Positions 1-5,600 of a DNA stretch of 26,949 nucleotides are shown in pieces. The translations under genes were made by a program, and so were the position numbers. The stretch spans positions 1 to 26,949 of the IMG/VR virus record IMGVR_UViG_3300025769_000684; one strand, written 5' to 3'. The stretch is from a virus. The notes below the pieces were generated by a model. That model worked only from the letters and a program-made list of their open reading frames with translations, was not told the origin of the DNA and made no database searches. How positions within the stretch are numbered: the stretch's first letter is position 1; every line of letters begins with the position of its first letter.

Positions 1-660
1 TTTGATGTTTTCTGGTGTAAATGCATAGGCGATTATACCTGCGGCATCTTCAAATTTAGCATTGAATTCTTGTGAGAAAGTTCTTTCGTCTAAATCTCTT
101 TTGGCGGCTTCTATTTCTTCTGGTGGCACATGTCCGCCTTGTATGGTTGTGTATTGATGACTGCTCCAATCCTTCAACTTACCACCATTGCTGTACAGAT
201 CCCAAAAATGATTTCTACCATATGGTGTGCCTATGAATAGTGCATGTCCACCTGTGTCTGCTAATGTAGGACGCAACACACTATTGAATGTTTCATAATC
301 CATACTTGCAAACTCATCAAACACTATAAAATGCCACTTTGTACCACGCAATGCTTCTTTGTTGTCACTACTGCGTAATGCTATTATGCTGTTGTTTACT
401 AATGTTATTTCTAAGTCAGAATGATTGATCTTCTTTATCCAGTTCTTTTCTTGGAGAAATTGTATTAAGTCATTTAAGATAACGTTCTTTGCTTGGCGGT
501 ATGTGGTTGCTATGTACAAACACTTTTGATTGGGATGTCTGGCAAACTTGGCTAATTCATTGATTGCAAGGAATGTTTTACCAAAACGTCTACCTGCAAC
601 TACCACACGAAATCTTGCGGAATCATTTGAGATAGTTTTTTGTGGATTGGTTAACTTCAT
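1..660 (-). CDS. terL: Terminase large subunit (N-terminal 220 residues, cut by window edge)
   Basis: ATPase subunit of the DNA packaging motor, which pumps phage DNA into the prohead through the portal. The frame stays open from an ATG at 660 to base 1, so only the N-terminal ATPase part is present. Residues 22-29 read AGRRFGKT, a Walker A motif with the Arg-rich form usual in terminases. Residues 112-118 read IVFDEFA, giving the Walker B Asp115 and catalytic Glu116. The C-terminal nuclease domain must lie beyond the left edge. The start overlaps the methyltransferase stop as ATGA (4 nt), so translation is probably coupled, and no strong Shine-Dalgarno sequence is visible. The small subunit lies one gene upstream, which supports the call. 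Confidence 0.95.
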   Translation of the reverse strand, partial: MKLTNPQKTISNDSARFRVVVAGRRFGKTFLAINELAKFARHPNQKCLYIATTYRQAKNVILNDLIQFLQEKNWIKKINHSDLEITLVNNSIIALRSSDNKEALRGTKWHFIVFDEFASMDYETFNSVLRPTLADTGGHALFIGTPYGRNHFWDLYSNGGKLKDWSSHQYTTIQGGHVPPEEIEAAKRDLDERTFSQEFNAKFEDAAGIIAYAFTPENIK

Positions 661-1946
661 TTTTCTTCAAATATCTCGTCGAATGTGGTATCTGGTTGTG
701 TATGCTCATACCATGCTTCTATTCTGGTTTCTGCTATGTTTACATAATCTTCATCTAACTCGCAACCTGTGAAGTCATAGTCTAACTCCACAGCCGCCAT
801 ACCTGTTGATCCTGATCCACAGAAAGGATCTAATACCTTACCACCTGGTGGTGTAACTAATTTAACCAAATACTTCATTAGTTCTACTGGCTTTACAGTA
901 GGGTGGTTGTTTCCTGCGTTTTGTTTAGTATCTTGGTACATACCTACTTGCATACCACTTTCATATCTATCTTGTAACATACCATTTGGATTTGTGGGTA
1001 TATGAGCAAGAGGGTCTGCTTTTTTCTTACTATTACCTTGATACTCTTGATGCTTTACTGCCATTCTTTCACCATCAACATACGCACCTTTGACATCACC
1101 AAACAGTGCTGGTATTTCTTTTTCTTCAAATCCACAATGCCTTTCTTTACGGCTTACTTTAGGACAATAGAAGAACTTTTGATAGCCTTCAACTTCACCT
1201 AACACATTTGAGGGGAATCTTCCTTGAACTGTTTCATCTGCAAAAGCACTCTTTTTATTGCTGTCGAATAAGGAACGTGTTTGTTCGTGTGCACCTATAG
1301 GCATTTCTTCTGCCCCTACCCTGGTAGCATCTATATTAAGAGCACCTACACCGTGAGTTAATACATTGTCTATGGCACTGCCCTTAAATGGCTTACGGGC
1401 CATCACTATAGGTTCATGTGCTGGCTTGAGTGCTGTTTTCCAGCCACTCCATTGTTTTGCTTCTGGTGATGTGGGTATTATTTCATCTTTCTTATCTGGA
1501 TAATCTTCTGCTGTAATATTACCTGGATTGACACCTCTATTGCCACCATTCTTAACATCTTCTGGATAAGCATTCATACCTTTTGAGGGTTTACTCTTTT
1601 CAACCCCTTGTCTTCTCTGTATGGCCTTGCCAATGTCCTGTGCTTTGGGGAATCCTGAAGCATACAACCACATTAGTTGATCTCTTATTTCAAACCCTAC
1701 ACCTTCTATGTTAGTGGCTAAGTGATGATATGTTCTTGCGGCTGAGAACGCCAATAAATATCCACCTGGCTTTAACACTCTGAAGCATTCTTGCCAAGTT
1801 TCCACTGCACCAGTATTTGAGTCCCAGTCTTTGCCTAAGAACTCTATGCCATATGGTGGATCTGTGACTATGCTGTCGAAATGGTTATCAGGATATGTTT
1901 TGAGGGTGTCTATGTTATTACCCTGCTTTATGGTGAATTGCTTCAT
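657..1946 (-). CDS. DNA methyltransferase, beta class (N6-adenine or N4-cytosine)
   Basis: Transfers methyl from S-adenosylmethionine to the exocyclic amine of A or C in DNA. The catalytic motif DPPY is at residues 29-32. The SAM-binding motif FCGSGSTG starts near residue 375. This order (motif IV first, motif I last) defines the beta class. Between them is a long target-recognition region; the stretch VMARKPF (about residues 180-190) and the following NVL.HG.GALNID segment are typical of phage and plasmid adenine methylases. It is 429 residues long and looks intact. The ATG at 1946 has AGGA about 8 nt upstream. No cognate restriction enzyme is visible, so protection of phage DNA from host restriction is the simplest role, but this is inferred. 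It sits between the two terminase subunits. Confidence 0.93.
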   Translation of the reverse strand: MKQFTIKQGNNIDTLKTYPDNHFDSIVTDPPYGIEFLGKDWDSNTGAVETWQECFRVLKPGGYLLAFSAARTYHHLATNIEGVGFEIRDQLMWLYASGFPKAQDIGKAIQRRQGVEKSKPSKGMNAYPEDVKNGGNRGVNPGNITAEDYPDKKDEIIPTSPEAKQWSGWKTALKPAHEPIVMARKPFKGSAIDNVLTHGVGALNIDATRVGAEEMPIGAHEQTRSLFDSNKKSAFADETVQGRFPSNVLGEVEGYQKFFYCPKVSRKERHCGFEEKEIPALFGDVKGAYVDGERMAVKHQEYQGNSKKKADPLAHIPTNPNGMLQDRYESGMQVGMYQDTKQNAGNNHPTVKPVELMKYLVKLVTPPGGKVLDPFCGSGSTGMAAVELDYDFTGCELDEDYVNIAETRIEAWYEHTQPDTTFDEIFEEK

Positions 1947-1955
1947 ATCTTTTTC

Positions 1956-1997
1956 CTATAAATCGTTAGTGTGTTGAACGACTATATTGACACACAT
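1956..1997 (-). other. Leader micro-ORF (13 codons), in frame with the methyltransferase behind an amber stop
   Basis: The strongest Shine-Dalgarno in this gap (GGAGG, 2008-2012) does not serve the methyltransferase ATG at 1946. It precedes an ATG at 1997 by 10 nt. That frame runs 13 codons (MCVNIVVQHTNDL) to TAG at 1956-1958 and then continues in the same frame into the methyltransferase. It may be a leader peptide controlling the methylase, a decayed N-terminus, or chance. The amber is probably a true stop, because other genes here end in TAG. Confidence 0.35.
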
Positions 1998-2050
1998 ATA
2001 ACAGTTTCCTCCTTTTGAAGTTAAAGTTAATTGATTATGTCGTTCAACAC
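1971..2050. repeat. 12-bp perfect inverted repeat around the leader of the methyltransferase
   Basis: GTGTTGAACGAC at 1971-1982 and its exact complement GTCGTTCAACAC at 2039-2050 are separated by 56 bp. The arms enclose the strong ribosome binding site and the start of the 13-codon leader ORF, and one arm ends just past the terS stop. The pair could fold as a stem in mRNA, be a dimeric protein site, or relate to terminase recognition of DNA. The sequence does not decide between these. Confidence 0.8.
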
Positions 2051-2052
2051 AG

Positions 2053-2526
2053 TTATTTATCTGACTCAGAATCAAGCCATGGTAACACTTGATTACTTTC
2101 ACTGCTTACTGGTGAGTCACTTTGTCCAAGTAAATTTTTACCTAACCAAATCAACATAACACGATCTTTACCATTTAGTGCTAGGTCTAATTGTGCTTTA
2201 CGCAATCTCTGTTTAGTGATCAGTCTATTTTTGTCTATGATATCACGAAAGTTGTCCATAAAGGTCTGTAATGGCACCCCATAAAAGTCTGCCATTTCTT
2301 TGTTTGTGCAGTGATATTGACTTAGTTGTGCTACTTCTTCTTCTGGTATAACGGTTTTGTTACGGCCTATAACACGACCTACCACTGTTTTTTCGCCATA
2401 TTTAATCTTCTTTACACGATAATGTTTATCTTGTTCTGTGGCTTCTTGGTGTGCTTTTGAACCTTCACTCTGGTTCTCTGGTGTTAGTGGTTTGCTATCT
2501 GAAAAGTCTTCATGTTCAGTTGACAT
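2053..2526 (-). CDS. terS: Terminase small subunit
   Basis: DNA-recognition subunit of the packaging machine; it forms a ring that selects phage DNA and hands it to the large subunit. The 157-residue protein has a charged, disordered N-terminus (about 1-55). A helix-turn-helix-like region follows, reading VAQLSQYHCTNKEMADFYGV (about 65-85). Next comes a helical oligomerisation segment rich in Leu, Lys and Arg (about 95-130), and then the KDRVMLIWLGKNLLGQSD motif seen in many phage small-terminase proteins. The length is normal for the family. The ATG at 2526 has an AGGAG site. It precedes the methyltransferase and the large terminase in the same direction, the expected order apart from the inserted methylase. 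The specific DNA site it binds is not identifiable here. Confidence 0.85.
   Translation of the reverse strand: MSTEHEDFSDSKPLTPENQSEGSKAHQEATEQDKHYRVKKIKYGEKTVVGRVIGRNKTVIPEEEVAQLSQYHCTNKEMADFYGVPLQTFMDNFRDIIDKNRLITKQRLRKAQLDLALNGKDRVMLIWLGKNLLGQSDSPVSSESNQVLPWLDSESDK
2054..2061 (-). promoter_or_regulatory. NATAAATA motif (GATAAATA) upstream of the methyltransferase leader
   Basis: GATAAATA read on the minus strand, at the very end of terS and next to the right arm of the inverted repeat. It matches the T4-type late promoter form NATAAATA reported for T4-like cyanophages. It is also simply the coding sequence Asp-Lys-stop, so it may be coincidence. Confidence 0.25.
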
Positions 2527-2575
2527 TGCGTTCTCCTGTAATCAGTGTTTTTCGCCACTGTATGCGTTGTGCTAA

Positions 2576-2583
2576 TATTTATC
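2576..2583 (-). promoter_or_regulatory. NATAAATA motif upstream of terS
   Basis: GATAAATA on the minus strand, overlapping the HNH stop codon and about 50 nt upstream of the terS start. It is a possible late promoter element. The AT-rich context makes chance matches likely. Confidence 0.25.
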
Positions 2584-3043
2584 TTTTTGTGGGATTGTAG
2601 TAGGGATTTCCCCATTTCTTTAGCCTATTACTGAGTGTTGCTGGTGCTATACCCAGTTCTAGTGCAAATTCACCACGTGTTTTACCATATGTTTTTATGT
2701 AATCCACACCACGTAATCTACCACGACTCCTTGCATCATGACTGTTCTGCAGATGTGTACCTGCAGTTAAATGTTGGGGATTACAACACCGCCTACAATC
2801 ACAATTGTGCATGATTAAGCAATCTTTGGGCAATCTCCCATGATGATACAGATAACTGAGTTTGTGTACAGTGACATGATAACTGTTTTGTGGTAAATCT
2901 GTCATGTTTTCACATATCACCATGCCATAACCACTGCTGTTAACATAACCATTCCAAATCCAACAGCCATCATTATTCACTGAAATTTTGTGCTGTATAC
3001 TATGCCATTTTTGTGAGATGTTGCTGTGTAGACGTCTACCCAT
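2579..3043 (-). CDS. HNH endonuclease with C-terminal HTH domain
   Basis: Metal-dependent DNA nuclease of the HNH_3 type, probably a free-standing homing endonuclease. The opening motif GCWIWNGYVNSSGYG (residues 26-40) is typical of this family. The core has H60, then H79-N80, a Cys cluster (81-87), N88, H91 and N100. Residues 118-150 form an HTH unit (YGKTRGEFALELGI, then RLKKWGNPYY) that recurs in the gene at the right edge of the window. The length of 154 is normal. It lies directly before terS. HNH proteins beside terminases can help cos cleavage, but the C-terminal HTH fits homing enzymes better. A TATAAATA motif lies 23 nt upstream of its ATG. Confidence 0.9.
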   Translation of the reverse strand: MGRRLHSNISQKWHSIQHKISVNNDGCWIWNGYVNSSGYGMVICENMTDLPQNSYHVTVHKLSYLYHHGRLPKDCLIMHNCDCRRCCNPQHLTAGTHLQNSHDARSRGRLRGVDYIKTYGKTRGEFALELGIAPATLSNRLKKWGNPYYNPTKR

Positions 3044-3527
3044 TATATAAACTCCCTGTGTATATTATTTATAAGAGGTAACTTGAACCAAGTGATTAAT
3101 AGGTGAATTATATTAGGTCTAGAGACCTTTTCATTTCACAACCACTTCGTGAGTTGTTTCATGAAACTTTCTTCTTACACATTCTGTTTTAGAAGTTTCA
3201 GTCAGAAGGAACCACTCTTGGTTCCCTCCTCATTCTGTATTCATTGTGTACAGCCATATAAGGGAGCAGGTATTTTATTATACACAATGTCCAATGGATC
3301 TCTTACTCACTCCACACCTGCTAAGGCCTTGTATATGCTTCGTTCTCTACACATATATTGTTTATGAACTTGTTTGTGTTTTCGACATAACAGAATAATG
3401 TCTTACCTTAATTCTTACAGTGGTATGCTGTGAATCTCAGTTTTAAGAGTCTATACAAGTTATCTTGGTCTCATATAGCCTTGATCTCTGGTCTTTATAT
3501 CCGGTGACTAACCTTATGTTCTGTTTG
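3044..3527. ncRNA. Non-coding, hairpin-rich region, candidate structured RNA (strand uncertain)
   Basis: 484 bp with no convincing gene on either strand; the one frame listed here (3149-3367, plus) has no ribosome binding site. Perfect or near-perfect stems follow one another: GGTC/GACC at 3117-3128, ACAAC/GTTGT at 3139-3157, GAAACTT/AAGTTTC, GGAACCA/TGGTTCC at 3208-3225, TATATG/CATATA at 3332-3357, GACAT/ATGTC at 3384-3402, and a nested CTATA-CAAG/CTTG-TATAG at 3451-3478. Stems at 3242-3250/3281-3289 (9 bp) and 3265-3271/3316-3322 (7 bp) cross, giving a pseudoknot topology. Two imperfect direct repeats starting TGGTCT lie at 3466-3480 and 3489-3504. Read on the minus strand it would be transcribed between the 66-residue gene and the HNH gene. 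I could not find group I intron P7 motifs or a tRNA in it. Confidence 0.5.
3066..3073 (-). promoter_or_regulatory. TATAAATA late-promoter-like motif upstream of the HNH gene
   Basis: Exact TATAAATA on the minus strand, 23 nt upstream of the HNH ATG at 3043. This is the T4 late promoter -10 consensus and is well placed to start a leader of about 10-15 nt. Whether this phage encodes a matching late sigma factor cannot be seen here. Confidence 0.4.
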
Positions 3528-3728
3528 TTAAATGCCTAATCTACGACTTAGTTCCATTTGTATTATTGTGTGTTGTGGACCATTTGTTCTATATTCGTCC
3601 AAACCCCATTTTAAGTAATGCAACGGTAGATCTTTTAATTTTTTGCCTTGATGTTTGCCTGGGAATTGCCATGTTTCGTTCTCAATGAAACGTGAGAATT
3701 GTTTTGTCTTTTTTTGTGTTTTTGCCAT
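3528..3728 (-). CDS. Small protein resembling DUF3820 / QSregVF family
   Basis: 66 residues. A basic, Gln- and Lys-rich N-terminus (1-20) is followed by FPGKHQGKKLKDLPLHYLKW (about 23-42). This fits the F-GK-x-KG-x-x-L-x-x-LP-x-x-YL-x-W signature of the short DUF3820 / putative quorum-sensing-regulated virulence factor fold, which is also found attached to DNA-processing enzymes in phages. The molecular role of the family is unclear. The ATG at 3728 has only a weak AAAGA-type ribosome binding site. A TATAAATA motif lies about 42 nt upstream (3770-3777). It is the first minus-strand gene left of the rightward island and is followed by the structured non-coding region. Confidence 0.65.
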   Translation of the reverse strand: MAKTQKKTKQFSRFIENETWQFPGKHQGKKLKDLPLHYLKWGLDEYRTNGPQHTIIQMELSRRLGI

Positions 3729-3769
3729 AATGTTCTTTGTTATTAATATTTATGTTTATTTTGTAATAA

Positions 3770-3777
3770 TATTTATA
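3770..3777 (-). promoter_or_regulatory. TATAAATA late-promoter-like motif upstream of the 66-residue gene
   Basis: Exact TATAAATA on the minus strand, 41 nt before the start codon at 3728, within a very AT-rich stretch. A role as a promoter is inferred from placement only. Confidence 0.35.
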
Positions 3778-3811
3778 TATAGGTGATTTTGAGCCACTTA
3801 TAAATTGGTTT

Positions 3812-3890
3812 TTGCTTATTGTAAATAAATATTATTGTATAAGCAATTCCCTTAAGTATTGCCATATTTTCGATGTTATATTGCTTATAC
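3812..3890 (+). promoter_or_regulatory. Three alternating complementary repeats: possible RNA switch or small RNA
   Basis: TTGCTTAT occurs at 3812-3819 and again inside ATTGCTTATAC at 3880-3890. Its complement lies between them inside GTATAAGCAAT at 3837-3847. The middle copy can pair with the left copy (8 bp, 19-nt loop) or perfectly with the right copy (11 bp, 32-nt loop), but not both. A terminator hairpin follows 28 nt downstream. This arrangement fits an attenuator, a small RNA ending at 3958, or a set of protein sites. No clear promoter for such an RNA was found, so function is open. Confidence 0.45.
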
Positions 3891-3918
3891 TCCCTGCACA
3901 GGAACCGGAATAGTGTTT

Positions 3919-3958
3919 AAACCCCCTTTTAGTACTCATCTTTTAGGGGGTTTTTTTT
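3919..3958 (+). terminator. Rho-independent terminator (plus strand)
   Basis: Perfect 9-bp stem AAACCCCCT (3919-3927) and AGGGGGTTT (3945-3953), with the T run continuing to 3958. It lies just upstream of the rightward promoter. It would either end an RNA made from the 3812-3890 element or insulate the island from upstream transcription. Confidence 0.85.
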
Positions 3959-3968
3959 GACAAAAAGG

Positions 3969-3997
3969 TTGACCTGTACTGATAAATGTACTATAAT
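3969..3997 (+). promoter_or_regulatory. Sigma70-like promoter with dyad over the -10 box
   Basis: TTGACC at 3969-3974, a 17-bp spacer and a perfect TATAAT at 3992-3997, followed 33 nt later by the first gene of the island. ATGTAC (3986-3991) and GTACAT (4000-4005) form an inverted repeat exactly bracketing the -10 box. TGTAC also occurs at 3975-3979. The dyad is a plausible repressor operator. Confidence 0.85.
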
Positions 3998-4029
3998 ATG
4001 TACATATTAAACAAAAAGGAGGTGGCGTA

Positions 4030-4311
4030 ATGGATACTATAACTTTAGAAGGACAATTTTGTGGTATAGACCATGATCTAGAATGTGGTATCAAATTAGG
4101 TGTATATGGCAAATTAGATTTTAATATTATAGATGGTGAATATTCACCAGTTAGTAATTGGCTAAACATATTAGACAAACAATTTGGCAGTAATGCATGG
4201 AATTGCTTTGAGGTTAGTGGCATCATTGATCATATGAATGCTTTTCACTATACAGGTGACTACGGTAGAAGCAATATCTTAATTGAATTAGACCGTGAGA
4301 GGGTGGCGTAA
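4030..4311 (+). CDS. Unknown small protein, first gene of the rightward island
   Basis: 93 residues, not recognised. The sequence is acidic to neutral, with Gly, Asn and aromatic residues and no membrane segment or Cys-rich motif. The N-terminal part (about 1-45) alternates hydrophobic and polar residues and looks beta-rich. The start is well supported: AAGGAGG at 4016-4022 lies 7 nt before the ATG and 33 nt after a strong promoter. An overlapping minus-strand frame (3936-4226) has no such signals and crosses the promoter and terminator. The stop overlaps the next ATG. The gene's own promoter and terminator suggest expression independent of the late genes. Confidence 0.85.
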   Translation: MDTITLEGQFCGIDHDLECGIKLGVYGKLDFNIIDGEYSPVSNWLNILDKQFGSNAWNCFEVSGIIDHMNAFHYTGDYGRSNILIELDRERVA

Positions 4312-4460
4312 TGTGGCAAATAATCACAGAACCTACAAAAGAATGGATTATTACAAAACCATACTGGAATGACTATGAGTGTGCTGTTGCATACTGTGAA
4401 AGTCTAAACCGTGCATTACCCAATGTTTTCTTTGGAATTAAGTGTATTAATGATAAATAA
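4311..4460 (+). CDS. Unknown 49-residue protein
   Basis: Short gene starting inside the previous stop (TAATG, ATG at 4311-4313) and ending TAA at 4458-4460. The product starts MWQIITEPTKEWIITKPYW; it has three Trp in the first 19 residues and two Cys in the middle, with no membrane segment. Its start region repeats the 12 bases GGTGGCGTAATG found at the start of the gene before it. Coupled translation from the upstream gene is likely. Function is not recognisable. Confidence 0.75.
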   Translation: MWQIITEPTKEWIITKPYWNDYECAVAYCESLNRALPNVFFGIKCINDK

Positions 4461-4482
4461 ATATATACGATAAGGAGATATA

Positions 4483-4896
4483 ATGCACACTATATATTAC
4501 AAAAAACTATCTACTAATGCAACTACTATATATGTCAGAGTAAACAAAACTGACCTCAGTATTATAAAAGAATGGTTAACACACTCACTAAATGTATTAG
4601 GAGAAGCCAGTTACGAACACTATCAGATTAGAAACTGGTTATATGAACCACTGAAAGAACTAGGCAAAGGCAAAAGATACAAAAAACAAAAGTTTAACAG
4701 CATAATGAGTGTTATGTGCGGTATACTAGAACAACACAACAGGACCAAGCCTAAAGATTTATCCATTTATCAGATAAGAAACTGTGAAAGATTGCTTAAA
4801 TGCTTTCAAGTTATGCATTTGTATCTCAAAAAACAAGGTTGGCCATCACAATTAATTGTGCCTTCTTTAAATTTTGTAGATATTGAGGATAAATGA
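4483..4896 (+). CDS. Unknown 137-residue basic protein, last gene of the island
   Basis: Not recognised. The product is Lys- and Tyr-rich and mostly helical by composition, with a basic patch KGKRYKKQKF near residues 62-71 and a helical C-terminal half. A nucleic-acid-binding role is possible but not shown by any motif. The ATG at 4483 has AAGGAG 6 nt upstream. A 22-nt gap separates it from the previous gene. It is followed by two hairpins, the second a strong terminator, so it closes the transcription unit. Confidence 0.8.
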   Translation: MHTIYYKKLSTNATTIYVRVNKTDLSIIKEWLTHSLNVLGEASYEHYQIRNWLYEPLKELGKGKRYKKQKFNSIMSVMCGILEQHNRTKPKDLSIYQIRNCERLLKCFQVMHLYLKKQGWPSQLIVPSLNFVDIEDK

Positions 4897-4906
4897 TAAA
4901 TATAAT

Positions 4907-4929
4907 TGTAATCAATTTCTTTGATTACA
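4907..4929 (+). other. Hairpin in the 3' region of the island
   Basis: TGTAATCAA (4907-4915) and TTGATTACA (4921-4929) form a perfect 9-bp stem with a 5-nt loop. It is followed by a weaker hairpin around CCTATGCTCATAGG (about 4942-4955). Neither has a T run, so they are more likely 3'-UTR structure or mRNA-stabilising elements than terminators. Confidence 0.6.
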
Positions 4930-4987
4930 TGATAACTAATGCCTATGCTCATAGGTATGACATTATCTCCTAAAATATCGTAAAATT

Positions 4988-5013
4988 ATGCCCTCTTCGG
5001 AGGGCATTTTTTT
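4988..5013 (+). terminator. Rho-independent terminator at the end of the island
   Basis: ATGCCCTC (4988-4995), TTCG loop, GAGGGCAT (5000-5007), then six T. This is the classic UUCG-loop terminator form. It touches the stop codon of the convergent minus-strand gene and may also slow transcription from that side, although the reverse strand lacks a good U run. Confidence 0.92.
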
Positions 5014-5335
5014 ATTCATCATATTTAGATTTTTTATTACGCCATTTCATTAGATTCCATTTTTTATCTTTTTTATTATATGTGTATAATTTACTTTTGA
5101 TATTGTTAGCATCGCATATGACTCCTTCAAAATAATAAACTTTGTTAATGGTCTTTTTACCATGCCTGTATTTGCGTCTAAATTTTAAGAAGTGCTCTAA
5201 TACCTCTTTGCCTTCTCCCGTTGCACACAGACGGTCTATGTGCGTCCTAACCTGCCATACTAAATGCTTTGCAGTCTTAATTTGATTGACTTCTTTTTTT
5301 GCTTGTTTGATTAATTGTTTTATTTCTTGGTCCAT
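5012..5335 (-). CDS. Unknown basic protein (107 residues)
   Basis: Lys-rich protein with a helical, probably coiled-coil N-terminal third and a C-terminal half rich in Tyr, Lys and Asn with a beta-like pattern (KKTINKVYYFEGVICDA). Its function is not recognised. I place the start at the ATG at 5335. The frame is open to a TTG at 5356 (114 residues), but neither start has a good ribosome binding site. It is the last minus-strand gene before the convergent terminator and follows the XhlA-like gene, so a link to lysis is possible but unproven. Confidence 0.6.
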   Translation of the reverse strand: MDQEIKQLIKQAKKEVNQIKTAKHLVWQVRTHIDRLCATGEGKEVLEHFLKFRRKYRHGKKTINKVYYFEGVICDANNIKSKLYTYNKKDKKWNLMKWRNKKSKYDE

Positions 5336-5365
5336 ACTTTTATTTAAGTATGCCAAAAATTGTGG

Positions 5366-5599
5366 CTACATATTGCTGGATATGATTGTTGCTACTAGTG
5401 TGACTAATGTACTGAGTACCATCCCAAGAATCCAAAATATTCTATTGTCTAGGCGATCTAACCTACCTTGAAAGAAGTCTCTGTTGTCTTTAACAGCATC
5501 TTTAAGTTCATCTATATCCTCAGCCATGTGGGCAAGATGATTGTTTTTGATCTGCTCAATTTCCTTATGTAATTCTTGGGTGGTAATTCTTTTACTCAT
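5366..5599 (-). CDS. XhlA-like membrane protein, probable holin or holin partner
   Basis: 77 residues with an N-terminal helical, coiled-coil region (about 1-48, heptads with Ile and Leu) and one C-terminal membrane segment (IFWILGMVLSTLVTLVATII, about 54-73). This architecture matches the haemolysin XhlA family, whose members are small phage proteins that act with holins in host lysis. The ATG at 5599 overlaps no gene and lies 1 nt after the micropeptide stop. No endolysin is visible in the window. A structural membrane-anchoring role cannot be excluded. Confidence 0.7.
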   Translation of the reverse strand: MSKRITTQELHKEIEQIKNNHLAHMAEDIDELKDAVKDNRDFFQGRLDRLDNRIFWILGMVLSTLVTLVATIISSNM

Positions 5600-5600
5600 G

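Noticed and set aside
1956-1958. Amber codon recoding (TAG as sense) in this phage
   Set aside because: Several genes end cleanly in TAG (fibre at 7911, 46-residue gene at 7761, T frame at 20222) and large genes have no internal TAG.
3078-3096. tRNA T-arm-like sequence GGTTCAAGTTACC on the minus strand
   Set aside because: The 5-bp T stem does not form and no acceptor or anticodon arm could be built around it.
3936-4226. 96-codon minus-strand frame across the island promoter and first gene
   Set aside because: It covers a terminator and a near-consensus plus-strand promoter and lacks a ribosome binding site; the plus-strand gene at 4030 has AAGGAGG and coupling to the next gene.
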